This document shows positions 29,018-36,302 of a stretch of 64,000 bases of DNA, piece after piece. The notes beneath the pieces are model-generated. The model ran no database searches. It saw nothing but the letters and a program-made list of their open reading frames with translations, and was not told the origin of the DNA. The DNA is from Roseateles puraquae. Lineage in GTDB: Bacteria; Pseudomonadota; Gammaproteobacteria; Burkholderiales; Burkholderiaceae_C. The number at the start of each line of letters is the position of its first letter. Positions within the stretch are counted from its first letter, which is position 1. Location: the NCBI RefSeq assembly GCF_002205845.1, contig NZ_NISI01000013.1, positions 1 to 64,000 on the forward strand. The letters are read 5' to 3'. The position numbers were made by a program, and so were the translations under genes.

Positions 29018-29302
29018 TCAGCGCTCTTCGCGCTGATGGTGAACCCGGAGGATGAAGGCGGCTTCCAGGCGAGCCACGTATTCGTAGCGGGCCACGTAGC
29101 CACGCGCACCACGCCCGATCACGAGTTCCCGCGCCCGTTGACCGACACGGCGGCCAATTTCGGGCGCATGGGTCAGCACGTCAAGGGCGGCGGTCAGATC
29201 CAGAAACCGTTCTTCGGCGTTGTCCGGGTCATGGGTCAGCAGGAAATCGCGAATGCGTTCAAGGTCAGCCAGCGCCGCCGGCATCAGCACCAACTGCGTC
29301 AT
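29018..29302 (-). CDS. ParE/RelE-superfamily toxin
   Basis: A 94-residue protein of the usual toxin length. It starts MTQLVLMPAALADLERIRDFL and continues with LDVLTHAPEIGRRV, ELVIGRGARGYVARYEYV and the C-terminal AFILRVHHQREER, which follow the ParE pattern of an N-terminal helical hairpin and C-terminal strands ending in I-x-x-V-x-H-x-R. The start codon overlaps the antitoxin stop as ATGA. Family members poison gyrase or cleave ribosome-bound mRNA; which applies here cannot be told. Confidence 0.9.
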   Translation of the reverse strand: MTQLVLMPAALADLERIRDFLLTHDPDNAEERFLDLTAALDVLTHAPEIGRRVGQRARELVIGRGARGYVARYEYVARLEAAFILRVHHQREER

Positions 29303-29583
29303 CAAAAGAGCTTTCGCGGCGCCGGCTTCTTGACCTTCTTGCCGGCAACGGTGGCCTCCAGATAGGCCTTGGCCTCTTCCCAAGGCACCGCCTCACCGGT
29401 CTTCAGAAACTCCCCCCAGCGCTCTTCGCAGATGCGGTCCATCTCCGCATCGAACTCTGCCTGAGTCACGGATTCAACGATGGCATCACGGATGAAGGCG
29501 TGTGCGCTCTTGCCCGCACGCGCGGCGGCCTCGGCGATGCGTTCCTTCAGGTCGTCTTCCAGGCGGATGGTGGTGGTGGACAT
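29302..29583 (-). CDS. Ribbon-helix-helix antitoxin
   Basis: A 93-residue protein. The first 45 residues form a ribbon-helix-helix DNA-binding domain (TTTIRLEDDLKERIAEAAARA, GKSAHAFIRDAIVE). The acidic middle (FDAEMDRICEERWGEFLKTG) and basic tail (VAGKKVKKPAPRKLF) would wrap and neutralise the toxin. GGGAG seven bases before ATG 29583 is the ribosome site. It is the first gene of the pair and is preceded by a 24-bp palindrome at 29597-29620 that is a good candidate for its own operator. The pair is inserted between the DUF2126 amidoligase gene and the iminopeptidase gene. Confidence 0.92.
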   Translation of the reverse strand: MSTTTIRLEDDLKERIAEAAARAGKSAHAFIRDAIVESVTQAEFDAEMDRICEERWGEFLKTGEAVPWEEAKAYLEATVAGKKVKKPAPRKLF

Positions 29584-29596
29584 GGCAGCTCCCGCA

Positions 29597-29620
29597 GATG
29601 TAGCGCAATTGTGCTACATC
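29597..29620. promoter_or_regulatory. Palindromic operator of the toxin-antitoxin pair
   Basis: The 24-bp sequence GATGTAGC-GCAATTGT-GCTACATC is symmetric at every position except one central pair (G29605/T29612). It lies 14 bases upstream of the antitoxin start and overlaps the last bases of the amidoligase gene (stop codon 29619-29621). Ribbon-helix-helix antitoxins bind such inverted repeats to repress their operon; binding here is inferred. Confidence 0.75.
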
Positions 29621-32600
29621 ACCCTGCCTTGCGCAGATCCAGCGTGAACGGGAACTCCAGGCTGCGCCGGGGCTCGCCCACCTCGACACGGCCCGGCGTG
29701 TGGCCATGCGACGTGAAGCGCGCCAGGCGCCGGCTCTCGGCCTCGTAGGCATTGACCGGCAGCGTCGCGTAGTTGCGCCCGCCCGGATGGGCCACGTAGT
29801 AGCGGCAGCCGCCGAGCGACTTCTGCTGCCAGGTGTCCACCAGGTCCACGGTCAGCGGCGCATGGATGCCGATGGTCGGGTGCAGGGCCGAGGGCGGCAG
29901 CCAGGCGCGGTAGCGCACGCCGGCCACGAACTCACCGACGCGGCCGGTGGGCTGCAGCGGCAGCGGGTGGCCGTTGACGGTGATGCGGTGGCGCGGGTCG
30001 ACCAGGCCGCTGACATGCACCTCCAACCGCTCCAGCGACGAGTCCACATAGCGCACCGTGCCGCCGGCCGAGCCTTCCTCGCCCATCACATGCCAGGGCT
30101 CCAGCGCGCCGCGAAGCGTGACATGCACGCCGCGTGCGGCGAACTCGCCGTACTTCGGGAAGCGGAACTCCACATGCGGCGCGAACCAGGCCGCATCGAA
30201 GGCATAGCCGGCTTCCGCCATGTCCTCGATGACGTCGGCGAAGTCCTCGCGGATGAAATGCGGCAGCAGCCAGCGGTCGTGCAGCTCGGTGCCCCAGCGC
30301 ACCAGCGGCGCCTTGTAGGGCTGGCGCCAGAAGCGCGCGATGAAGGCCCGCAGCAGCAGCTGCTGCACCACGCTCATGCGCGCATGCGGCGGCATCTCGA
30401 AGGCGCGCAGCTCCAGCAGCCCGAGCCGCCCGGTGGCCGAGTCGGGGGAATAGAGCTTGTCGATGGAGAACTCGCTGCGGTGGGTGTTGCCGGTCACGTC
30501 CACCAGCACATTGCGCAGCGTGCGGTCCACCAGCCAGGGCGGCATCGCTTCGCCAAAGCGTTCCTCGGCCTTGAAGATCTCGCCGAGCGCGATCTCCAGC
30601 TCGCGCAGCTGGTCGTTGCGGGCTTCGTCCACCCGCGGCGACTGGCTGGTCGGCCCGATGAAGAGGCCGCTGAACAGGTAGCTCAGGCTCGGATGGTTGT
30701 GCCAGTAGGCCAGCAGCGAGGCCAGCAGCGAGGGCTTGCGCAGGAAGGGCGAATCGGCCGGCGTGGCGCCGCCCATCACGAAGTGGTTGCCGCCGCCGGT
30801 GCCGGTGTGGCGGCCGTCGATCATGAACTTCTCGGTCGACAGCCGCGTGAGCCGCGCCGCTTCATACAGGAACTCAGTGTGCGAGACCAGTTCGCCCCAG
30901 TGGTGGGCCGGGTGGATGTTGACCTCGATGACACCGGGGTCGGGCGTGACCTGCAGCACCTTCAAGCGCGGGTCGCGCGGCGGCGGGTAGCCCTCCAGCA
31001 CGATCTTGTAGCCGGTGTCTTCACACGCGGCCTCGACCGCGGTGAGCAGCTCCAGGTAATGCTCCAGCTTCTCCAGCGGCGGCATGAACACGTACAGCAC
31101 GCCGCTGGCGTGGCCCTTGCCCTCGGCCGCTGGGCCATTGGCGCGGCGAGGGTCGCGTGCCTCGACACACAACGCCGTGCGTGTGATGCCATGCGCGCTC
31201 TCGAAACGGCCTGGGATGCCTTGGCTCGCAGCGGCCCGGCCGCCCCGGCCGTCCGACGCGGCGCCAGCACCATCGCCCGCGCTGCCGCGCAAGCCCGGCG
31301 TCGGCCCGGCCGACGTGACGCCCTGCACCTGCGCGCGCAGGGCCGCGGCGGCCGGCAGCATGCCGCGCGGCGCGAAGGGGTCCTGCTCGATCAGGTAGGG
31401 GTAGTCGCTCTGGCTGACCCAGGGCAGCGAGTCCAGCGGCAACCGCCAGCCCATCGGGGAGTCCCCCGGGTAGAGATAGAGACGCTCGTCACGGAAGAAC
31501 CAGGGACCCGTCTGCCAGCGTGTGCCGGCCAGCGACGGCGCCTCGCCGCTGTGCCGGATGGGCAGCACGTAGCCCACCACGTGCGACAGCCCCTGCTCGA
31601 AGACCCGGCGCAGGCGGGCGCGCTCCATCTCGTCGTCCAGGCGCGAGTCGAAGGGGTCGACGTTCACCGGCAGGCGGCGCTCACGCCACAGGTAGTACCA
31701 GGTGTCCTCGTAGCCCGGCTGCACGTGGGTGTCGGGCAGGCCCAGGCGGCGGGTGAGCGCCTTCATGAAGACCTCGGCGTCTTCGCTGGAATAGCGATGG
31801 CGCTCGCGCTCGTCGGCAAACCAGTCGGGGTTGCGCCAGCAGGGCTGGCCGTCTGCGCGCCAGTAGATGGACAGCGCCCAGCGCGGCAGCTGCTCACCGG
31901 GGTACCACTTGCCCTGGCCGAAGTGCAGGAAGCCGCCCTGCCCGTACTCGTCCCGCAGCCGGTGGGTGAGCTGTTGCGCGTAGATGCGCTTGGTGGGACC
32001 GAGGGCATCGGTGTTCCACTCCGGCGCGTCGCGGTCGTCGATGGCGACAAACGTCGGCTCGCCGCCCATGGTCAGCCGCACGTCGCCGGCCACGAGGTCG
32101 CGGTCGACCTGCTCGCCCAGGGTCAGGATCTCGCGCCACTGCGCGTCGCTGTAGGGCTTGGTCACGCGCGGCGACTCGTAGATGCGCGTGACGCTCATTT
32201 CGTGGTCGAACTCGACCTCGCTCTTGTCCACCGCGCCGCTGATCGGGGCCGCGCTGCCGGGTGTGGGCGTGGCCGCCAGAGGGATGTGACCTTCGCCGGC
32301 CAGCAGGCCCGAGGTCGGGTCCAGGCCGATCCAGCCAGCGCCGGGCAGATAGACCTCGCACCAGGCATGCAGGTCGGTGAAGTCCACCTCGGTGCCGCTC
32401 GGGCCGTCCAGCGCCTTCTCGTCGGGCGTGAGCTGGATCAGGTAGCCCGACACGAAGCGTGCAGCCAGGCCCAGGTGGCGCGCGATCTGCACCAGCAGCC
32501 AGCCGGAGTCACGGCAGGAACCCGAGGCTTTGGCCAGCGTCTCCTCGGGCGTCTGCACGCCGGGCTCCAGGCGGATCAGGTAGGAGACGCTGTTCTGCAC

Positions 32601-33053
32601 CCGCTGGTTCAGGTCGACGATGAAGTCGATGGTGGCGCGCTCGGTGCGGGGGATGTCCTTCAGGTAGGCTGCCAGCAAGGGTGTGAGCGGCTCGACCTGC
32701 AGATAAGGCGCGAGCTCGACCTGCTGGGCCTCGTCATACGCGAACGGGAAGGTCTGCGCATGCGGCTCCAGGAAGAAATCGAACGGGTTGTAGACCGCCA
32801 TCTCGGCCACCAGGTCCACCGTGACCGTGAACTCGGTCGTCTTGTCGGGGAAGACCAGGCGCGCCAGGTAGTTGGCGAACGGGTCCTGCTGCCAGTTGAT
32901 GAAGTGCTGGGCCGGCTCGATGCGCAGCGAGTAGCTGAGCACGGGGGTGCGGCAGTGGGGCGCGGGGCGCAGGCGCACGACCTGGGGGCCCAGGTTGACG
33001 GGGCGGTCGTACTTGTAGCGGGTGACGTGCTTGAGGGCGACGTGGATGCTCAT
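29619..33053 (-). CDS. Transglutaminase-DUF2126 putative amidoligase
   Basis: A 1144-residue fusion. Residues 1-270 form a transglutaminase-like module starting HVALKHVTRYKYDRPVNLG, with a complete triad: Cys180 in GSCRDSG, His229 in LHAWCEVY and Asp245 in GLDPTSG. The remainder is the DUF2126 domain, with RLTMGGEPTFVAIDDRD, LHFGQGKWYPGEQLPRWAL, GTGGGNHFVMGG and VDVTGNTHRSEFSIDKLYSP. DUF2126 is considered a putative glutamine-synthetase-like amidoligase found with circularly permuted ATP-grasp and alpha-E proteins. A Gly/Ala/Arg-rich linker (about 570-650) interrupts the DUF2126 region. The structured repeat at 33111-33686 lies directly upstream. Confidence 0.92.
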   Translation of the reverse strand: MSIHVALKHVTRYKYDRPVNLGPQVVRLRPAPHCRTPVLSYSLRIEPAQHFINWQQDPFANYLARLVFPDKTTEFTVTVDLVAEMAVYNPFDFFLEPHAQTFPFAYDEAQQVELAPYLQVEPLTPLLAAYLKDIPRTERATIDFIVDLNQRVQNSVSYLIRLEPGVQTPEETLAKASGSCRDSGWLLVQIARHLGLAARFVSGYLIQLTPDEKALDGPSGTEVDFTDLHAWCEVYLPGAGWIGLDPTSGLLAGEGHIPLAATPTPGSAAPISGAVDKSEVEFDHEMSVTRIYESPRVTKPYSDAQWREILTLGEQVDRDLVAGDVRLTMGGEPTFVAIDDRDAPEWNTDALGPTKRIYAQQLTHRLRDEYGQGGFLHFGQGKWYPGEQLPRWALSIYWRADGQPCWRNPDWFADERERHRYSSEDAEVFMKALTRRLGLPDTHVQPGYEDTWYYLWRERRLPVNVDPFDSRLDDEMERARLRRVFEQGLSHVVGYVLPIRHSGEAPSLAGTRWQTGPWFFRDERLYLYPGDSPMGWRLPLDSLPWVSQSDYPYLIEQDPFAPRGMLPAAAALRAQVQGVTSAGPTPGLRGSAGDGAGAASDGRGGRAAASQGIPGRFESAHGITRTALCVEARDPRRANGPAAEGKGHASGVLYVFMPPLEKLEHYLELLTAVEAACEDTGYKIVLEGYPPPRDPRLKVLQVTPDPGVIEVNIHPAHHWGELVSHTEFLYEAARLTRLSTEKFMIDGRHTGTGGGNHFVMGGATPADSPFLRKPSLLASLLAYWHNHPSLSYLFSGLFIGPTSQSPRVDEARNDQLRELEIALGEIFKAEERFGEAMPPWLVDRTLRNVLVDVTGNTHRSEFSIDKLYSPDSATGRLGLLELRAFEMPPHARMSVVQQLLLRAFIARFWRQPYKAPLVRWGTELHDRWLLPHFIREDFADVIEDMAEAGYAFDAAWFAPHVEFRFPKYGEFAARGVHVTLRGALEPWHVMGEEGSAGGTVRYVDSSLERLEVHVSGLVDPRHRITVNGHPLPLQPTGRVGEFVAGVRYRAWLPPSALHPTIGIHAPLTVDLVDTWQQKSLGGCRYYVAHPGGRNYATLPVNAYEAESRRLARFTSHGHTPGRVEVGEPRRSLEFPFTLDLRKAG

Positions 33054-33110
33054 ATCAGTGGCTCCGCCGCGCGGGGTGCGGGCTGCTTGTTCGTTGATCG
33101 GTGTTGATGG

Positions 33111-33686
33111 CGAGGCCCATGCCGGGAGTTCGCCCCGGCGGGCGACCTACTTTTTGAGCGACCAAAAAGTAGGCAAAAAGTCGCCCCCCGACCCGCCCGG
33201 CCTTTCGCTTCGCTCTGGCTTCCCTGCGCTGCTCAGGCCTTGAGGGCCCGCGCAAAACTCCCTCCGCTACGCTCCGGTCAAACAGTTGCGCGGAGTCAGA
33301 GGTTGATGCGCGCTGCGCGCGCGCCCTCAAGGCCTTCCGCTGCTCGGCGGGCTCAAGGGGGGACAGCAGGAACAGCCGCGACCGAAGGGATGCGGCGTTT
33401 GGCTGTTGGCTGTTCGGCTGTTCCTTCACTCCCCTTTGGAGGAGCCGAGCATCGCAGGGGTTCGGGGCGCGTGCGCAGCACGCTTCAACCTCTGACTTCG
33501 CGCCCCTTTGTCTGAGCGTAGTGAGCGCAGCGAACGAAGCGAGTTGGGCGCGGCCCCGAACCCCGAGAAGCGCAGGGAACCCCAGAGCGCAGCGCAGGGG
33601 CGACGGAACAGGGGCGACTTTTTGCCTACTTTTTGGTCGCCCAAAAAGTAGGTCGCCCGCCGGGGCGAATTCCCGGCTGGGCCTCG
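33111..33686. repeat. 576-bp imperfect palindrome of two inverted structured repeats (element A)
   Basis: It fills the 690-base gap between the DUF2126 and alpha-E genes. The outer 76 bases (33111-33186 and 33611-33686) are nearly identical inverted copies, each with an 11-bp hairpin CCTACTTTTTG/CAAAAAGTAGG and a six-base loop. Further inside, the arms also match in inverted orientation. Left arm stems 33236-33247/33323-33334, 33250-33255/33286-33291 and 33308-33313/33317-33322 correspond to right arm stems 33457-33468/33553-33564, 33500-33505/33546-33551 and 33469-33474/33478-33483, with different but still paired bases. No coding gene is supported inside. Confidence 0.85.
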
Positions 33687-33741
33687 GCATGCTCCCACTC
33701 TGGTCAGACCCAAGAACAAGACGGGTCATGCCCATACCGTC

Positions 33742-34701
33742 TTACGCCGACGGCACCAGGAAGTCCTGGCTGATCCGGACCCCCAGGTCCGCCACCTCCG
33801 CCAGGAAGCCATCCAGGAAAGGATGCAGGCCATCCGCCAGTATCTCGTCGATGCGTCCGAAGGCCAGCTCGGCCTCCAGCCGACCGACGCGCCGAAGCGT
33901 CTCTGCCGACTGCGCGTTCGCCACCCGTTTCAGGTTGGCCTGCATGCGCGTCATGCAATGCGACAACGACCGCGGCATGTCGGCGCGCAGGATGAGCAGC
34001 TCCGCCACCTTCTCCGGCTGGATGACGTTGCTGTAGACCTTGCGGTAGATCTCGAAGCCCGACACCGACCGCAGCACGGCCGACCAGTAGTAGAAGTCGC
34101 GCGCGGTGTCATGGCCGGCGTCCTCGACGCCGGACTGGGTCTGCTCCTGGCGATAGAACTTCACGTCCAGCAGCCGGGCGGTGTTGTCGGCACGCTCCAG
34201 GAAGGAGCCGATGCGGATGAAGTGAAAGGCCTCGTCCTGCAGCATGGTGCCCACCGTCACGCCACGCGACAGGTGGCTGCGGTACTTCACCCACTCGAAC
34301 AGCTGCGATGGGTCGCGCGCGAGTGCGCCTTCGCGCAGCAGGCGGCGGAACTCCAGCCAGGTCTGGTTCATGGTCTCCCAGACCTCGGTGGTCAGCGCGC
34401 CGCGCACCGCACGGGCGTTCTCGCGGGCGGCACGCAGGCAGTTGAAGATGGACGAGAGGTTGCTCTCGTCGGCCACCATGAACTCCATGACATTGCGCGC
34501 ATTGATCGCGCTGTACTTGGCTCCGAACAGGCCATTGAGTTCAGAGATGGACACCAGGCTGCGCCAGGTCTGCTCGGACTCCTCGGCAGACTGGGGCTGC
34601 AGCGACGTCTGGTAGGCGATGTCCAGCATGCGGGCCGTGTTCTCGGCGCGTTCGATGTAGCGGCTCAGCCAGAAGAGGTGATCAGCAGTTCTAGAAAGCA
34701 T
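33742..34701 (-). CDS. Alpha-E domain protein (DUF403 type)
   Basis: A 319-residue, almost wholly alpha-helical protein. It begins MLSRTADHLFWLSRYIERAENTARML, the family signature, with FHFIRIGSFLERADNTARLLDVKFY as the internal repeat of the same motif and HCMTRMQANLKRV near the C-terminus. It is encoded 13 bases downstream of a circularly permuted ATP-grasp gene and is thus the split counterpart of the fusion at 25375-28095. It is thought to act with the ligase, perhaps as a substrate-presenting or regulatory partner. No catalytic residues are assigned. Confidence 0.93.
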   Translation of the reverse strand: MLSRTADHLFWLSRYIERAENTARMLDIAYQTSLQPQSAEESEQTWRSLVSISELNGLFGAKYSAINARNVMEFMVADESNLSSIFNCLRAARENARAVRGALTTEVWETMNQTWLEFRRLLREGALARDPSQLFEWVKYRSHLSRGVTVGTMLQDEAFHFIRIGSFLERADNTARLLDVKFYRQEQTQSGVEDAGHDTARDFYYWSAVLRSVSGFEIYRKVYSNVIQPEKVAELLILRADMPRSLSHCMTRMQANLKRVANAQSAETLRRVGRLEAELAFGRIDEILADGLHPFLDGFLAEVADLGVRISQDFLVPSA

Positions 34702-34714
34702 CGTGTTGTCTCCC

Positions 34715-36157
34715 TCAGTCTTCCAGCACCCAAGTGTCCTTGGTGCCGCCGCCCTGGCTGCTGTTCACGACCAGTGACCCTTCCTTCAAAGCCACGCGCG
34801 TCAGGCCGCCGGGCACCATGCGCACGCTGGACCCGGACAGCACGAAGGGTCGCAGATCAATGTGACGGGGCGCGATGCCCTTCTCGACAAACGTCGGGCA
34901 GGTGGACAGCGCCAGCGTCGGCTGCGCGATGTAGTTGGCCGGGTTGGCCACCAGTTGGGCGCGGAAGGCCTCGATCTCGGCCTTGGTGGCGGCCGGGCCG
35001 ACCAGCATGCCGTAGCCACCGGCGCCATGCACCTCCTTGACCACCAGCTCCGGCAGGTGGGCGAGCGTGTAGGCCAGGTCGTCCTTCTCGCGGCAGACGT
35101 AGGTCGGCACGTTCTGCAGGATGGGCTTTTCGCCGAGATAGAACTCGATCATCTTCGGCACGTAGGGGTAGATGGACTTGTCATCCGCAATACCGGTGCC
35201 GATGGCGTTGGACAAGGTGACCTTGCCGGCCTTGTAGGCCTCCACCAGGCCTGCGCAGCCGAGCTGGGAGTCCGGCCGGAACACGCGCGGGTCCAGGAAG
35301 TCGTCGTCGATGCGACGGTAGATCACATCCACCCGCTTCGGGCCGCGCGTGGTGCGCATGTACACAAACCCGCCGTCGACGAAGAGGTCCTGCCCCTCCA
35401 CCAGCTCCACGCCCATCTGCTGGGCCAGGAAGGCGTGCTCGAAGTAGGCCGAGTTGTACATGCCGGGCGTCATGACGACGACCGTCGGGTCGGCCACGCC
35501 CGAGGGGGCCACGCTGCGCAGGGTGTCCAGCAGCAGGTCGGGGTAGTGGGCGACGGGCGCGATGCGGTGGTTGACGAACAGCTCGGGGAAGAGCCGCATC
35601 ATCATCTTGCGGTTCTCGAGCATGTAGCTCACGCCGGAGGGGACGCGCAGGTTGTCTTCCAGCACGTAGTAGTGGCCGCTGCCATCGGCATGGCCGGCGC
35701 GCACGATGTCGACGCCGGCAATGTGGCTGTACACGCCGCCAGGCACATCCACGCCCATCATCTCCTTGCGGAATTGGGCGTTGTTCAGGATCTCGTCGGC
35801 AGGCACCAGGCCGGCCTTGAGGATCTCCTGGCCGTGGTAGACGTCGTGGATGAAGCGGTTGAGCGCCGTCACGCGCTGGGCGAGGCCCGCCTGCATGGAG
35901 GTCCACTCGGCGGCCGGAATGACCCGCGGGATGAGGTCGAAGGGGATGAGCCGCTCGGTGCCTTCGCCGCTGTCCTTGTCGCCGTAGACCGCGAAGGTGA
36001 TGCCCACCCGCCGGAAGATCAGTTCGGCCTGCTCCCGCCGCTCGCGCATCAGGCTTTCGGGCTGGTCGGCCAGCCAGCGGGCGTAGGACTCGTAATGGGC
36101 GCGGGTCACTCCACCGGAGGCCCCCGCCGCGTTCATTTCGTCAAAGGCGGTCTGCAT
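34715..36157 (-). CDS. Circularly permuted ATP-grasp ligase (DUF404/DUF407 type)
   Basis: A 480-residue predicted ATP-dependent carboxylate-amine ligase. Motifs include RVGITFAVYGDKDSGEGTER, FIHDVYHGQEILKAGLVP, VVVMTPGMYNSAYFEHAFLAQ, VDVIYRRIDDDFLDPRVFR, the glycine-rich KEVHGAGGYGMLVGP and the C-terminal RMVPGGLTRVALKEGSLVVN. Its length matches stand-alone family members. ATG 36157 was chosen because GAGAGGAG lies just upstream and the upstream extension reads as shadow. First gene of the minus-strand cluster, followed by the alpha-E gene. An 18-bp palindrome at 36190-36207 lies in its leader. Confidence 0.94.
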   Translation of the reverse strand: MQTAFDEMNAAGASGGVTRAHYESYARWLADQPESLMRERREQAELIFRRVGITFAVYGDKDSGEGTERLIPFDLIPRVIPAAEWTSMQAGLAQRVTALNRFIHDVYHGQEILKAGLVPADEILNNAQFRKEMMGVDVPGGVYSHIAGVDIVRAGHADGSGHYYVLEDNLRVPSGVSYMLENRKMMMRLFPELFVNHRIAPVAHYPDLLLDTLRSVAPSGVADPTVVVMTPGMYNSAYFEHAFLAQQMGVELVEGQDLFVDGGFVYMRTTRGPKRVDVIYRRIDDDFLDPRVFRPDSQLGCAGLVEAYKAGKVTLSNAIGTGIADDKSIYPYVPKMIEFYLGEKPILQNVPTYVCREKDDLAYTLAHLPELVVKEVHGAGGYGMLVGPAATKAEIEAFRAQLVANPANYIAQPTLALSTCPTFVEKGIAPRHIDLRPFVLSGSSVRMVPGGLTRVALKEGSLVVNSSQGGGTKDTWVLED

Positions 36158-36189
36158 CGTTGCTCCTCTCAGAGCCTGCGTCGCAAGTT

Positions 36190-36207
36190 CCGCGCCACAT
36201 GGCGCGG
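36190..36207. promoter_or_regulatory. 18-bp palindrome upstream of the ATP-grasp gene
   Basis: CCGCGCCA, two bases, TGGCGCGG: an exact dyad 33 bases before the ATP-grasp start codon. It could be an operator or an mRNA hairpin in the leader of the amidoligase cluster. Symmetry and location are the only evidence. Confidence 0.4.
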
Positions 36208-36260
36208 CGGCTTGTGGTGCGCGCAGGCACTCTTCGGGTGCAGCATGCCCTCCCGCCAAG

Positions 36261-36295
36261 CGCCCAAGCACCAGGGTAAGTCCTGGCCCTGGGCG
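36261..36295. terminator. Hairpin after the TonB receptor gene, possible terminator
   Basis: CGCCCA (36261-36266) and TGGGCG (36290-36295) enclose CCAGGG/CCTGG pairing. It lies just past the stop codon of the minus-strand receptor gene and before the ATP-grasp gene on the same strand. No T-run follows, so factor-independent termination is uncertain. Confidence 0.4.
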
Positions 36296-36302
36296 TTCTC
36301 GA

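Noticed and set aside
29700..33107. 1135-codon plus-strand frame opposite the DUF2126 gene
   Set aside because: Shadow of a real gene. The minus-strand protein has a full catalytic triad and recognisable domains, whereas the plus-strand translation is low-complexity.
33111..33686. Insertion sequence or CRISPR interpretation of the inverted arms
   Set aside because: There is no transposase gene, no direct repeat-spacer pattern and no visible target duplication. The arms are inverted copies of a structured repeat, so it was listed as a repeat element.
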